Assembly: GCA_016707525.1 (NCBI GenBank)
Contig: JADJHP010000006.1
Location: 186,001-250,000 of the forward strand
Reading direction: 5' to 3'
From: Ignavibacteriota bacterium
Lineage (GTDB): Bacteria; Bacteroidota; Ignavibacteria; UBA10030; UBA6906
DNA: 64,000 bases
Under the pieces are notes generated by a model. The model saw only the letters and a list, made by a program, of their open reading frames with translations. It ran no database searches and was not told where the DNA came from. This document shows, in pieces, positions 1 to 8,800 of the stretch. The translations under genes and the position numbers were made by a program. How positions within the stretch are numbered: the stretch's first letter is position 1; the number at the start of each line of letters is the position of its first letter.

Positions 1-1
1 G

Positions 2-547
2 GCGTTGTTGTCCAGGGAGGCATTCCGCACGCCGATCGAGGTGTTGAAGCCGGAGATCCTCGCGCTCATCGAGCCAACCGGTGCGGCCGAACGGATCCTG
101 AGTGGCCAGCGGTCGGTGTTGAACACGGTGCTCGACAACCGGCGCCTCGCCAGGATGATGAACGTCCAGGCGCTACCCGGCAATCCGAAGCCGTACAGGA
201 TCAGCGAAATGCTGATGGACCTCCGTGCAGGCATCTGGTCGGACCTTGCCGCGGGGAAAGTGACGCCGGATGTGTACCGCCGCAACCTGCAGCGCGTGTA
301 TCTGGAGGTCTTCAACGCGAAGCTGAATGCGTCCGTCGGTGCGCCACCGCCCGGATTCCCCGCTGCAATGTGGGCACAGTTCAATCCCGCGTTGCCGGGT
401 GAAGCGCGCGCGATGATGCGCAGTGAACTGTCCGATCTGGATGCCTCGCTGGCAGGGGCCATCGGGAAGGCCGGTGACCGTGAAGTGCGTGCGCACCTGC
501 AGGATTGCCGCTACCGGATCGGGAAGATCCTGAATCCAGACAAGTGA
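2..547 (+). CDS. C-terminal end of a probable zinc-dependent metalloprotease (5' truncated)
   Basis: The reading frame is open from the window edge and ends at TGA 545-547, so only about 181 C-terminal residues are visible and the catalytic part lies outside. The visible part is helical, with YRISEMLMDLRAGIWSDL followed by VYRRNLQRVYLEVF. This resembles the C-terminus of the large Bacteroidota zinc-dependent metalloproteases with DUF5117/DUF4953 regions, which end in a similar 'lRrgIWsEL...YRRnLQRaYver' stretch. The HExxH active site cannot be checked, so the call rests on remembered family resemblance. Two palindromic repeats follow the stop codon. Confidence 0.5.
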   Translation, partial: ALLSREAFRTPIEVLKPEILALIEPTGAAERILSGQRSVLNTVLDNRRLARMMNVQALPGNPKPYRISEMLMDLRAGIWSDLAAGKVTPDVYRRNLQRVYLEVFNAKLNASVGAPPPGFPAAMWAQFNPALPGEARAMMRSELSDLDASLAGAIGKAGDREVRAHLQDCRYRIGKILNPDK

Positions 548-573
548 TCGCGTTCCAAAGGGATGGATCCTCG

Positions 574-601
574 GAGGGGCGCAGCATGCTGTGTCCCTTA
601 C
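574..601. repeat. Palindromic intergenic repeat, GCATGC-centred, copy 1 (imperfect)
   Basis: The arms GAGGGGCGCAG and CTGTGTCCCTTAC flank a GCATGC centre. It is a slightly degraded copy of the element at 643-670, with GTGT where the better copy has GCGC. It lies between the metalloprotease stop and the EamA gene. It resembles short REP-like palindromes scattered between genes in many bacteria. Confidence 0.75.
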
Positions 602-642
602 CGGGGATGGAACATGACACTTCTGTGTATGTATGGATGGTC

Positions 643-670
643 GTAGGGGCGCAGCATGCTGCGCCCTTAC
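643..670. repeat. Palindromic intergenic repeat, GCATGC-centred, copy 2
   Basis: GTAGGGGCGCAG, ATGC-type centre, CTGCGCCCTTAC: a near-perfect inverted repeat of 28 bases. It ends ten bases before the likely ATG of the EamA gene, so any hairpin in the mRNA would sit over the 5' leader. Confidence 0.8.
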
Positions 671-679
671 GATTTTGAA

Positions 680-1609
680 ATGGGAGAAGAGAGTATCAGT
701 ACCGACCAGAGTCCAGCACCGGCGCCGTCCACCTTCAAGATCGTCGCGGCATTCCTGACGATCTACATCGTCTGGGGATCGACGTATCTCGCCATCCGGT
801 TCGGCGTCGAGACCATCCCGCCGTTCATGATGGCTGCGACGCGGTTCCTTCTTGCAGGTGCGGTGCTCTTCCTCTGGGACCGGTACCGCGGTGGGGCGAT
901 GCCCACGAGCGCCCACTGGCGTTCCGGGGTCATCATTGGAGGGCTCCTGCTCGTCGTCGGGAACGGCGGCGTGACCTGGGCAGAACAGACCATTCCTTCC
1001 GGGGTAACGGCGTTGTTGATCGGCACCGCCCCGATCTTCTTCGTCCTGCTCGATTGGCTGTTCTTCGGAGGCAAGCGGCCGACAGGGCGCATCACCCTGG
1101 GCCTTGCCATCGGCCTTGGCGGCACCATCCTGTTGGTCGGGCCGGACCATATCCTGACCGGGGAGGGATTCTCGGTGGCTGGCCTTCTCGTGCTTCTTCT
1201 CGCGGAGATCTGCTGGGCTGCAGGGTCGCTCTACTCCCGCCGGGCGATCCTGCCCGCGTCACCACTCATGGCGACGGCGGTGGAAATGCTTGCCGGTGGA
1301 GCGATCCTCTTGATCATCAGTACGGTCTCCGGTGAACCGTTCCGACTCGATGTGTCCACGGTCTCGACCGTCTCGCTTCTGTCCCTTGGCTATCTCTTCC
1401 TGTTCGGTTCGCTGATAGGATTCACGGCATACGTGTGGCTCCTGCGTGTCGCATCTCCCGCACGGGTCTCTACCTATGCGTACGTCAACCCGGTGATCGC
1501 GGTGATCCTGGGATGGACATTGGGAGGGGAGGAACTGACGGTGCGGATGCTCATCGCCGCCGGCATCATCATCGCGGGTGTTGTGATGATCGTGATGTGG
1601 AAGGAGTGA
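680..1609 (+). CDS. EamA/DMT-family transporter
   Basis: A 309-residue inner-membrane protein with about ten hydrophobic segments in two similar halves, as in the drug/metabolite transporter superfamily. Family signatures include VWGSTYLAIRFGVETIPP near the N-terminus, the TWAEQTIPSGVTALL loop of the first half, and SPARVSTYAYVNPVIAVILG with GEELT in the second half. Members export amino acids, metabolites or drugs; the substrate cannot be read from sequence. An ATG at 656 is also in frame but lies inside the palindromic repeat, so ATG 680 is preferred, although no strong ribosome-binding site precedes it. It ends 8 bases from the convergent response-regulator gene. Confidence 0.88.
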   Translation: MGEESISTDQSPAPAPSTFKIVAAFLTIYIVWGSTYLAIRFGVETIPPFMMAATRFLLAGAVLFLWDRYRGGAMPTSAHWRSGVIIGGLLLVVGNGGVTWAEQTIPSGVTALLIGTAPIFFVLLDWLFFGGKRPTGRITLGLAIGLGGTILLVGPDHILTGEGFSVAGLLVLLLAEICWAAGSLYSRRAILPASPLMATAVEMLAGGAILLIISTVSGEPFRLDVSTVSTVSLLSLGYLFLFGSLIGFTAYVWLLRVASPARVSTYAYVNPVIAVILGWTLGGEELTVRMLIAAGIIIAGVVMIVMWKE

Positions 1610-1617
1610 GCCGCGGT

Positions 1618-1977
1618 CTAGAGCTGCTCGATGGCTTTGAGCAAGCGGCTGAGGTCCAGCGGTTTCTGAAGGAAGGCATCGATGCCCGATGCGAGGATGT
1701 CCGCCGGGAGATAGAATTGCGAGTACGCCGTGACCATGATGATGGGGAGGTCGGGGCGGGCGGCCTTCGCACGTTTCGAGAATTCGATCCCGTTCATCTT
1801 CGGCATATCCAGGTCCACGATCGCCATGTGCACCAGCGATCTGCTCATCACCTCGAGCGCCTGCTCGCCATCCCCGGCTTCCAGGATCTGATACCCCTTC
1901 TCCGACAGGATCGTCTTCAGAAGTTCGCGCGCTTCCGGATTGTCGTCGATGACGAGGATGCGGCCGCCGAACTTCAT
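1618..1977 (-). CDS. Single-domain response regulator (CheY-like receiver)
   Basis: A 119-residue receiver domain with no output domain. The acidic pair is D11-D12, the phosphoacceptor is D55 in VDLDMP, the switch threonine is T83 in MVTAY, and the conserved lysine is K105 in LQKP. It would relay phosphorylation from a histidine kinase encoded elsewhere by protein contact. Its ATG overlaps the TGA of the upstream aminotransferase gene by four bases (ATGA at 1974-1977), which implies translational coupling. That pairing is unusual and gives no clear functional clue. Confidence 0.93.
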   Translation of the reverse strand: MKFGGRILVIDDNPEARELLKTILSEKGYQILEAGDGEQALEVMSRSLVHMAIVDLDMPKMNGIEFSKRAKAARPDLPIIMVTAYSQFYLPADILASGIDAFLQKPLDLSRLLKAIEQL

Positions 1978-3164
1978 CGGGCACCCGCTTCGCTGCGCGA
2001 ACGTGCAATGGCATCCTTCAACGCGGACGCGGCGCGCTGCATTTCGTCGGGCGTGTTGTAGAAATGCGGGGAGAACCGGAGAAGCCCCTCACGCACGGCG
2101 ATGGTCACACCGGCGTTACGCATGTGCACCGCCAGTTCTTCCGCCCGCAGCCCTGCGGGCGGGCGCACGGTGACGATGCCCGCGCGACGGTTCGGATCCG
2201 CCGGCGTGACGCAGTGCACTCCTTCGATGCCGGTCAATGCCTGCATCAGGACGCCGGTGATCGTGAGAATGTGCCCCGCGATCGCGTCGACCCCCACCTC
2301 CAACAGCATCGTGAGAGCTGCATTCATTGCATGCATTCCGGTGATGTTGAGCGTGCCGCCCTCATATCTCCGGGCCGATCCGTCCAGCTCCTGGTCCAGG
2401 TCCTTGAAATTCCACGGTGTTGCCACGGAGAGCCAGCCGACATGCTGCTGGGTGATGCTGGACTGAAGATCGTCGGTCACATAGAGGAAGCCGGTACCCT
2501 GCGGCGACATCTGCCACTTCTGTGCACCGGCCGCGAGGCAGTCGATATGCATCGCCTGCACATCGATCGGTACGGCGCCCACGGCCTGGATCCCGTCCAC
2601 CACGAAGAGAATGCTGCGGTCCCGGCAGAGCGCGCCGATCGCTTCGAGATCTGCACGGTATCCGGAGAGGAACTGCACCGCACTGATGGCGAGGAGACGG
2701 GTGTCGGGCCGCAACGCGTGTGCGATGATCTCCGGTGTCACGATCCCGTTCTCCACCTGCATCATATCCACCTGGACACCATGCCGCCGGAGATGAAGGA
2801 AGGGGTGAAGGTTCGCGGGAAATTCCGCGTTGTTCAGCAGGATGTGGTTCCCATCGCGCCAGGGCAGCCCGGCCGCGACGATGTTCAGGGCGTCAGAGGT
2901 GTTCATGGCGAACCCGATACGCTCCGGCCCTTCGGCGTTGATGAGCCGGCAGACGTTCTTCCGCCATTCCTTGATCATGGGGAGGTCGTCCCCGTAGGTG
3001 TCGATCTCACCCGTTGCACGGTTGGCGATATGCGCGGAAAGCGCATTGACCACCGGCGTCGCCAAGGGGCTCGTCGCAGCATGATTAAGATAGACATGCC
3101 CGCTGGCAAGGTACGGGAAAAGCGAACGGGCGCGGTCGAGTGTGGTCGGGGGGATCAGGGCCAT
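1974..3164 (-). CDS. Class V aminotransferase (cysteine desulfurase / isopenicillin-N epimerase-like), PLP enzyme
   Basis: A 396-residue fold-type I PLP enzyme. The Schiff-base lysine is probably K216 in AAGAQKWQMSPQGTGFLYV, and D190 in VVDGIQAVG would contact the pyridine nitrogen. LNHAATSPL near residue 27 and FSPHFYNT near the C-terminus are typical of the class V group that includes CsdA/SufS-like and isopenicillin-N epimerase-like enzymes. The lysine is followed by WQMSPQGTGF rather than the usual KxxGPxGxG of SufS, so desulfurase activity should not be assumed. The start is the ATG at 3164; the same frame stays open far upstream, antisense to pbpC, which is not believed to be coding. 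The gene is divergent from pbpC. Confidence 0.88.
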   Translation of the reverse strand: MALIPPTTLDRARSLFPYLASGHVYLNHAATSPLATPVVNALSAHIANRATGEIDTYGDDLPMIKEWRKNVCRLINAEGPERIGFAMNTSDALNIVAAGLPWRDGNHILLNNAEFPANLHPFLHLRRHGVQVDMMQVENGIVTPEIIAHALRPDTRLLAISAVQFLSGYRADLEAIGALCRDRSILFVVDGIQAVGAVPIDVQAMHIDCLAAGAQKWQMSPQGTGFLYVTDDLQSSITQQHVGWLSVATPWNFKDLDQELDGSARRYEGGTLNITGMHAMNAALTMLLEVGVDAIAGHILTITGVLMQALTGIEGVHCVTPADPNRRAGIVTVRPPAGLRAEELAVHMRNAGVTIAVREGLLRFSPHFYNTPDEMQRAASALKDAIARSRSEAGAR

Positions 3165-3225
3165 AAGCAGAGCAGGATCATGCAAAAAAGTACGAAGAAA
3201 TGTACGGAATTGCAAAAAGGCCGTC

Positions 3226-3254
3226 TTGACTTCACCTCCGTGTTTGGGTACATT
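3226..3254 (+). promoter_or_regulatory. Probable sigma-70-type promoter for pbpC
   Basis: TTGACT at 3226-3231, a 17-base spacer, then TACATT at 3249-3254. It lies in the divergent region between the aminotransferase and pbpC genes, about 24 bases before a small leader reading frame at 3278. Confidence 0.6.
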
Positions 3255-3277
3255 CGGTGACACTTCCGGAGCAGACC

Positions 3278-3370
3278 ATGAGTTCCAACGCCCGCACCCT
3301 CCCGGGGGCCAGACCTGTTTTGCCCCGTTGGATGGCGGTCCTTTCCGGCCCCTGTGGCGAGAATGCCTGA
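3278..3370 (+). CDS. Possible 30-residue leader ORF overlapping the pbpC start
   Basis: ATG at 3278 is preceded by GGAG (3267-3270) at good spacing, a better ribosome-binding site than any pbpC start has. The frame runs 30 codons to TGA 3368-3370, overlapping the in-frame pbpC codons at 3354 and 3363. It could be a leader for translational coupling. Alternatively it is the real N-terminus of pbpC shifted out of frame: dropping one G from the GGGGG at 3304-3308 would join it to pbpC. No similarity to a known peptide was recognised. Confidence 0.35.
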   Translation: MSSNARTLPGARPVLPRWMAVLSGPCGENA

Positions 3371-5690
3371 CGGGGCGCCGCACGTGATACTCCGGAAGAC
3401 CCTGCGCATCGCGGGTGGCATAGTGGGGGGCATGATCGGCCTGGCGTTCCTCCTGTCCTCCCTTTTCCCCCTTCCGCACCCCAAACCGTATTCGACCCTG
3501 ATCGAGGATCAGCGCGGCAGGTTCGTCCATGCGTTCCGTGCCCCGGACGGGATCTGGCGGCTGAAAACGTCGCCCGACGAGATCCCGCCGCGCCTCAAGA
3601 GCATCCTGCTTGCCCGGGAGGACCGCTGGTTCTCCTATCATCCCGGCGTCAATCCTTTTGCGCTTGTCCGTGCGGTGTACCAGAATCTGAGCAGCGGACG
3701 CCGTGTGTCCGGTGCGTCCACGATCACGATGCAGATCGCCCGCATGCTCGAGCCGAAGGAACGGACGGTCGGCAACAAGATGCTGGAGATCCTCCGCGCG
3801 TTCCAGTTGGAATGGGCGTACTCGAAGGAGGAACTGCTCGAAATGTACCTCTCGATGGTCCCGCTGGGAGGCAACATCGAGGGGCTGCAATCTGCCGCAC
3901 TCATCTATTATCAGACCCCGCTCGAGCGATTGAATGTGGCACAGCTGTTCGACCTCATGCTGATCCCGAGCGATCCGAACGGCCTGCGGCCTGACAGGAA
4001 CGGAGAGGCGTTGGTGCACCAGCGGTTGTCCCAGGCGAAGCGATGGCTGGCAGAGGGCATGCTCACTGAGGCGGATTCCGTCGTGTTGTGGAACACGCCG
4101 GCAGCAGCGGAACGCCGGGCGCTTCCGCGTGAAGCGGAACATTTTGCGTTGCGTGTAGCGAGGCGCTTCCCCGGTGCCGCCCTGGTCCATAGTACACTCG
4201 ATATGGACATCCAGAGAAAGGTCGAGACCCTTCTTGCGAACCACCTCAGGCCGTGGCGGCTGAGCGGGGTGCAGAACGGTGCTGTCCTCGTCATGGAGAA
4301 TGCGACCGGTGCGGTGCGCGCGTATGCGGGATCCGGTGCGTTCGCGGATGATGCGTCGCAGGGACAGGTGGACGCGGTCATGGCCCTGCGCTCTCCGGGT
4401 TCCACGCTCAAGCCGTTCCTGTATGCGATGCAGGTCGAAGCGGGAGAGCTCACGCCTCGCACGGTGCTGCTGGATACTCCGTACGACGCCGAAGGGTTCT
4501 ATGCGGAGAACTACGATGGCGGGTATGACGGCCTCGTCCATGCAGATGAAGCGCTCCAGCGCTCGCTGAATGTACCGATGGTACGCATGCTCAAGCGCGC
4601 CGGGCTTGGCACCTTCGAGGATTTCCTGGCGAAGGAAGGGTTCGTATCGCTGCAACAACAACGCGGACGCCTGGGCCTGAGCATGATCCTCGGTGGATGT
4701 GGTGTGCGTCTCGATGAACTGGTACCCGCTTTCGCTTCCTTCCCGCGCGGAGGTGTGTGGCGGCCGTTGCGGTGGCTCGAGGATGCTCCGGTCGACACAG
4801 CGCAGGATGTGCAGGTGTTCTCGACGGCCACGGCGTACGTCGTGACACATATCCTCTCGGGCCTTGAACGCCCCGATCTGCCGAACAATTTCGACTATGC
4901 GCTCACGCTCCCCAAGGTTGCCTACAAGACGGGGACGTCGTATGGCCGTCGCGATGCGTGGTGCATCGGCTATTCCTCCATGTACACCATCGGCGTGTGG
5001 ATGGGGAATGTGACGAACCGCGGGAACCCCGATCTCGTCGGGAGCCGCTCCGCGGCACCGCTCCTGCTGGATGTCTTCACATCGATCTCGACGATCTCGG
5101 AGAAGGGGATCCTGCGTCCGCCGGCGAGCATCCGGACACGCCAGGTCTGCGCACGCAGCGGCCGTCCGCCCGGCACGTTCTGCTCGCAACTCATCGACGA
5201 TATGTACATCGATCGTATCTCGTCCACGACACCGTGCACCGTGTGCTGCGAGTTCCTGGTGTCGCCGGACGGCGCCGTGACCTACTGTGCGTCCTGTCTT
5301 GGTGCTCATGCGTACAAGCCCGTCGTGTATGCGCAGTATCCTCCCGAACTCGTTCACTTCTGGAAGATGCATGGCGTGAACAAGACGCTGGCTCCGCCGC
5401 ACGAACCGGGATGTACGCGGGTGTTCGCGGGCGAAGGCCCGACGATCCTGAGCCCCTCCGAGGGGATGACCTACTTCATCACATCGCCCGGGCAGAAGAT
5501 CGTGCTGCAGGCCGGGTCCAGCGTGGATGTGCAGGACCACCGGTGGTATGTGGACGACACGTATCTCGGGAAGAAGCGACCCGGAGAGAAAGTGTTCGTT
5601 GCGCTGGCCCAGGGGTCGCACACGGTCGCCTGCATGGATGATCGCGGGCGTTTGTCGTCCGTCTCCATGACCGTCAAGAGTGCTCTGTAA
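3354..5690 (+). CDS. pbpC: Penicillin-binding protein 1C (bifunctional transglycosylase/transpeptidase)
   Basis: A 778-residue bifunctional murein synthase anchored by one N-terminal membrane segment (about residues 17-40). The transglycosylase domain carries LAREDRWFSYHPG with catalytic Glu89, GASTITMQ near 120, and the motif around NKMLEILRAFQLEW. The transpeptidase domain has SPGSTLKPF (S350, K353), SLN at 404-406 and KTGT at 525-528. The C-terminal 150 residues are cysteine-rich and match the extra BiPBP_C-type region of PBP1C. The start is uncertain: GTG 3354 and ATG 3363 are both in frame without a clear ribosome-binding site, and a leader ORF overlaps. The next gene encodes alpha-2-macroglobulin, the same pairing as pbpC-yfhM in E. 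coli. Confidence 0.95.
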   Translation: MARMPDGAPHVILRKTLRIAGGIVGGMIGLAFLLSSLFPLPHPKPYSTLIEDQRGRFVHAFRAPDGIWRLKTSPDEIPPRLKSILLAREDRWFSYHPGVNPFALVRAVYQNLSSGRRVSGASTITMQIARMLEPKERTVGNKMLEILRAFQLEWAYSKEELLEMYLSMVPLGGNIEGLQSAALIYYQTPLERLNVAQLFDLMLIPSDPNGLRPDRNGEALVHQRLSQAKRWLAEGMLTEADSVVLWNTPAAAERRALPREAEHFALRVARRFPGAALVHSTLDMDIQRKVETLLANHLRPWRLSGVQNGAVLVMENATGAVRAYAGSGAFADDASQGQVDAVMALRSPGSTLKPFLYAMQVEAGELTPRTVLLDTPYDAEGFYAENYDGGYDGLVHADEALQRSLNVPMVRMLKRAGLGTFEDFLAKEGFVSLQQQRGRLGLSMILGGCGVRLDELVPAFASFPRGGVWRPLRWLEDAPVDTAQDVQVFSTATAYVVTHILSGLERPDLPNNFDYALTLPKVAYKTGTSYGRRDAWCIGYSSMYTIGVWMGNVTNRGNPDLVGSRSAAPLLLDVFTSISTISEKGILRPPASIRTRQVCARSGRPPGTFCSQLIDDMYIDRISSTTPCTVCCEFLVSPDGAVTYCASCLGAHAYKPVVYAQYPPELVHFWKMHGVNKTLAPPHEPGCTRVFAGEGPTILSPSEGMTYFITSPGQKIVLQAGSSVDVQDHRWYVDDTYLGKKRPGEKVFVALAQGSHTVACMDDRGRLSSVSMTVKSAL

Positions 5691-5868
5691 CAACGCGGTG
5701 TAATGACGCAAAGAAGGCAGGGACACGAGCGCCAGGACGTACCGTGGAGGGTCGGGTCGCTCTCGCCAAGGCGCCAGATCCCCCCGCCTGTACGGCCCTG
5801 GTCTTTTCACCTTTGCGCCTGTGCGAGAGAAAGTGTGCCTCCATATCCAACACCAACAAGGAAGTTCC

Positions 5869-8800
5869 ATGACACGCCACCGCCTCCTCCTGGTGCTCGT
5901 CCTTCTCGCCGTGCTTCTGCACAGTTGCGGCGGGCCGGGAACGAACGTCCTCCGCGTCACCTCGACATTGCCCTCGGGCGTCGTGGGGCGCGACCTCATT
6001 CTGCCGGTCACGTTCTCCCGCGCGATCGTGCCGATGGATTCCGTGAACCAGTGGACCTCGACGCCGTACGTGACGTTCTCGCCGGGGATCCCCGGCAAGT
6101 TCATCTGGGAGGATACCACACGGCTGGTGTTCAGTCCGGACGGCCAGCTTCCGGGCGACGCCCGGTTCACGGCGAAGCTGAATACCGACCTGCTCACGCA
6201 GATGTCGGGCGCCACGGGGTTCGATGGGCCTGCCGAATTCTCCTTTGAGACAGAGAGCTTCCGCCTGAAAGGGGCGGAGTTCTTCTATGACCGGATCGGG
6301 CAGAAGCGGGAGATCGGCATCCGCGCGAACCTGGAGTTCACGTATGAGGTGAATGCGTCCGATGTGCCCGGGATGGTCACGGTGAAGGTCGACAATGAAC
6401 AGAGGCCGATCGCGAATGTCGCCACAACCGGCAAGAGCCGCGTGATCGCGGTGGATATCGGGACGGTGACCCAGCTCGAGAAGGAGCGGGTGATCGCGGT
6501 GACCTGCTCGGGGGATCTGACCTCGCCGGAGACCGGCACGCGTATCCGTACGGAAGAACCCTTCGTGTACAGGATGCCGCCGCTCGGGGAACTGCAGATC
6601 CTCGGGCATGAATTCGGGTCGGATGGGAACAATGGCTGGATCAAGGTCAGGACCTCTCAGGAAGTGGACGCCGAGGTGGCAAAGGCCGGCGTGACCCTGG
6701 ATCCGGTACGCCCCTTCACCGTCCGGAACGATGGCGACGGGTTCACCTTGCTTGGTTCATTTGAACCGGGTGCGGCCTTCCGTTTGATCGTAAAGAAAGG
6801 CCTGGAGAGCGTACTCGGTGGCAAGACGCAGAACGACTACGAAGCCGACGTCGTGATCGGCAACATCGCGCCGTCGTTCGGCTTCGCCTCGTCCAGTGGC
6901 ATGTACATGATGCTCGGCGGGGCACGCTCCATCGACATCAAGACCGTGAACCTTCCGCAGCTTGCGGTGCGCGTCAGCCAGATCTTCCAGAACAACATCG
7001 TCTATCTGTTGGACAACGGCCGCTACTACGATTACTCGTACTACGGCGATGAAGAGGGCGGTGGCGAGTCGTGGGTGAAAAAATACCGGTACTATGTCGG
7101 GAATTTCGGGCGGCAGCTCTCGTACGATACGATCAGCGTCGCCCACGTGCCCAACCGGGAGATCACCACGCCGTTCAGTCTTGCCCCGTTCATGAACACC
7201 GGATACAAGGGGTTCTATCTTGTGGAGATCGCGAATCCGGAAGAGTCGTGGCGGTCGACCTCGAAGCTGATCTCGATCTCGGATATCGGTCTCATCGCAA
7301 AGACCTCGTACAACGAGGTCCTGGTCTTTGCGACCAACCTCGTGACCACCACCCCGATGCCGAACGTGACCATCTCGCTCATCTCGACGACGAACCAGGT
7401 CGTTGCCGTTGCGAAGACCGATCCGGACGGCGTTGCCCGCTTCACCGGGATGGCAGAGAAGATGAAGGACTTCCCCCTCCGGATCGTGACGGCCGAAGCG
7501 GACAACGATTTCAATTTCCTGCATCTGGACGATTACCGGGTGGAGACGTCGCGGTACGACGTTTCCGGGAGGCGGGATCTTGCAGGGCCATATGATGCGA
7601 TGCTCTACGGCGACCGGAACATCTACCGTCCGGGAGAGAAGGTGGTCGTTGCCGGCCTCGTGCGCAATCTCTCGAACCCGGTTCCCGCGGGCATGCCCGT
7701 GCGCCTGAAGCTGTTCAGTCCGCGGAGCTCGCTCGTGCAGGAAACGCAGCACACGTTGAATGACCAGGGTGCGTTCGAGTCGTCGTTCCAGACATCCACC
7801 GCCGCCGGTACCGGCGACTACCGGTATGAGCTGTACACCGGCAGCAATGTGTTCCTTACCTCGTACAAAGTGAGCGTCGAGGATTTTGTGCCCGACCGGC
7901 TGCGGGTGAATCTGACGCCGACGCTTGAGACCGCAAGACCGGGTGAGACGGTCGATTATACCGTCCAGGCGACCAACTTTTTCGGTCCGCCGGCTGCAGG
8001 GAGGAACTGGGAGTTCGAGGGAGCCTTCACGGTCGTACCGTACGTCTCGAAGAATTTCCCTGAGTTCGTCTTCCGCGATGATGCGGCATCGAACAACGTC
8101 GGCGACCCGTTCGTTGCCACCGGGCGGACGGAAAACGACGGGACGGCAGCAGTCTCGATGACGATCCCCGAAGGGCTGTCGACGTCCGGTATCATCCGTG
8201 CACGGGCACGGGTGGCGGTGTTCGATGAGTCCGGAAGGCCGGTGTATCAGGTCGCGCAGACCATGGTCTACCCGAAGTCGTACCTGATCGGAGTGAAGAA
8301 TGCCGGGGCGTACTACGCCGCACCGAACACGCCGCAGAAGGTCCGGATCGTGGCGGTGGATCCGCAGGACCAGGTGCTGAAGGGGTTCACGGCCCAGGTG
8401 CAGTTGATCCGGTATGAATGGCATTCCGTATTGCGTCAGCATCCGCAGACCAACAACCTCCGTTATGTGTCGGAGCGGCGCGAGATCCCGGTGCGCACGG
8501 ACCGGGTCACCATCGGCTCCGGGCCGTTGGAGTATACCTACACCGCACCGCGTTCGGGGGACTACGCGCTGCGGGTGAGCAAGGCCGGTGATGCCGGGTA
8601 CAATCAGATCGAGTTCTACTCGTACAGCTGGGGCACATCGGACATGACCTCGTTCGAGGTCGATCCTGAGGCGCGGGTGGACATCGTGATGGACAAGAAG
8701 GTGTATGCGCCGGGCGAAAAGGCACACATCCTGTTCCAGGCTCCGTTCAGCGGCAAGATGCTCGTGACCGTCGAGAGGAACCATGTCTTCACCCACCAGT

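Noticed and set aside
5691..5868. Degenerate motifs such as CGCCAAGGCGCCAGA and CCTTTGCGCCTGTGCGAGA in the pbpC-A2M spacer, considered as a repeat family
   Set aside because: They recall common intergenic repeats, but no second copy was found in this window and pairing between them is poor.
3165..6215. The aminotransferase frame stays open on the minus strand for another thousand codons
   Set aside because: This part is antisense to pbpC and the macroglobulin gene, is Arg/His/Pro-rich with no known motif, and is an effect of high GC.
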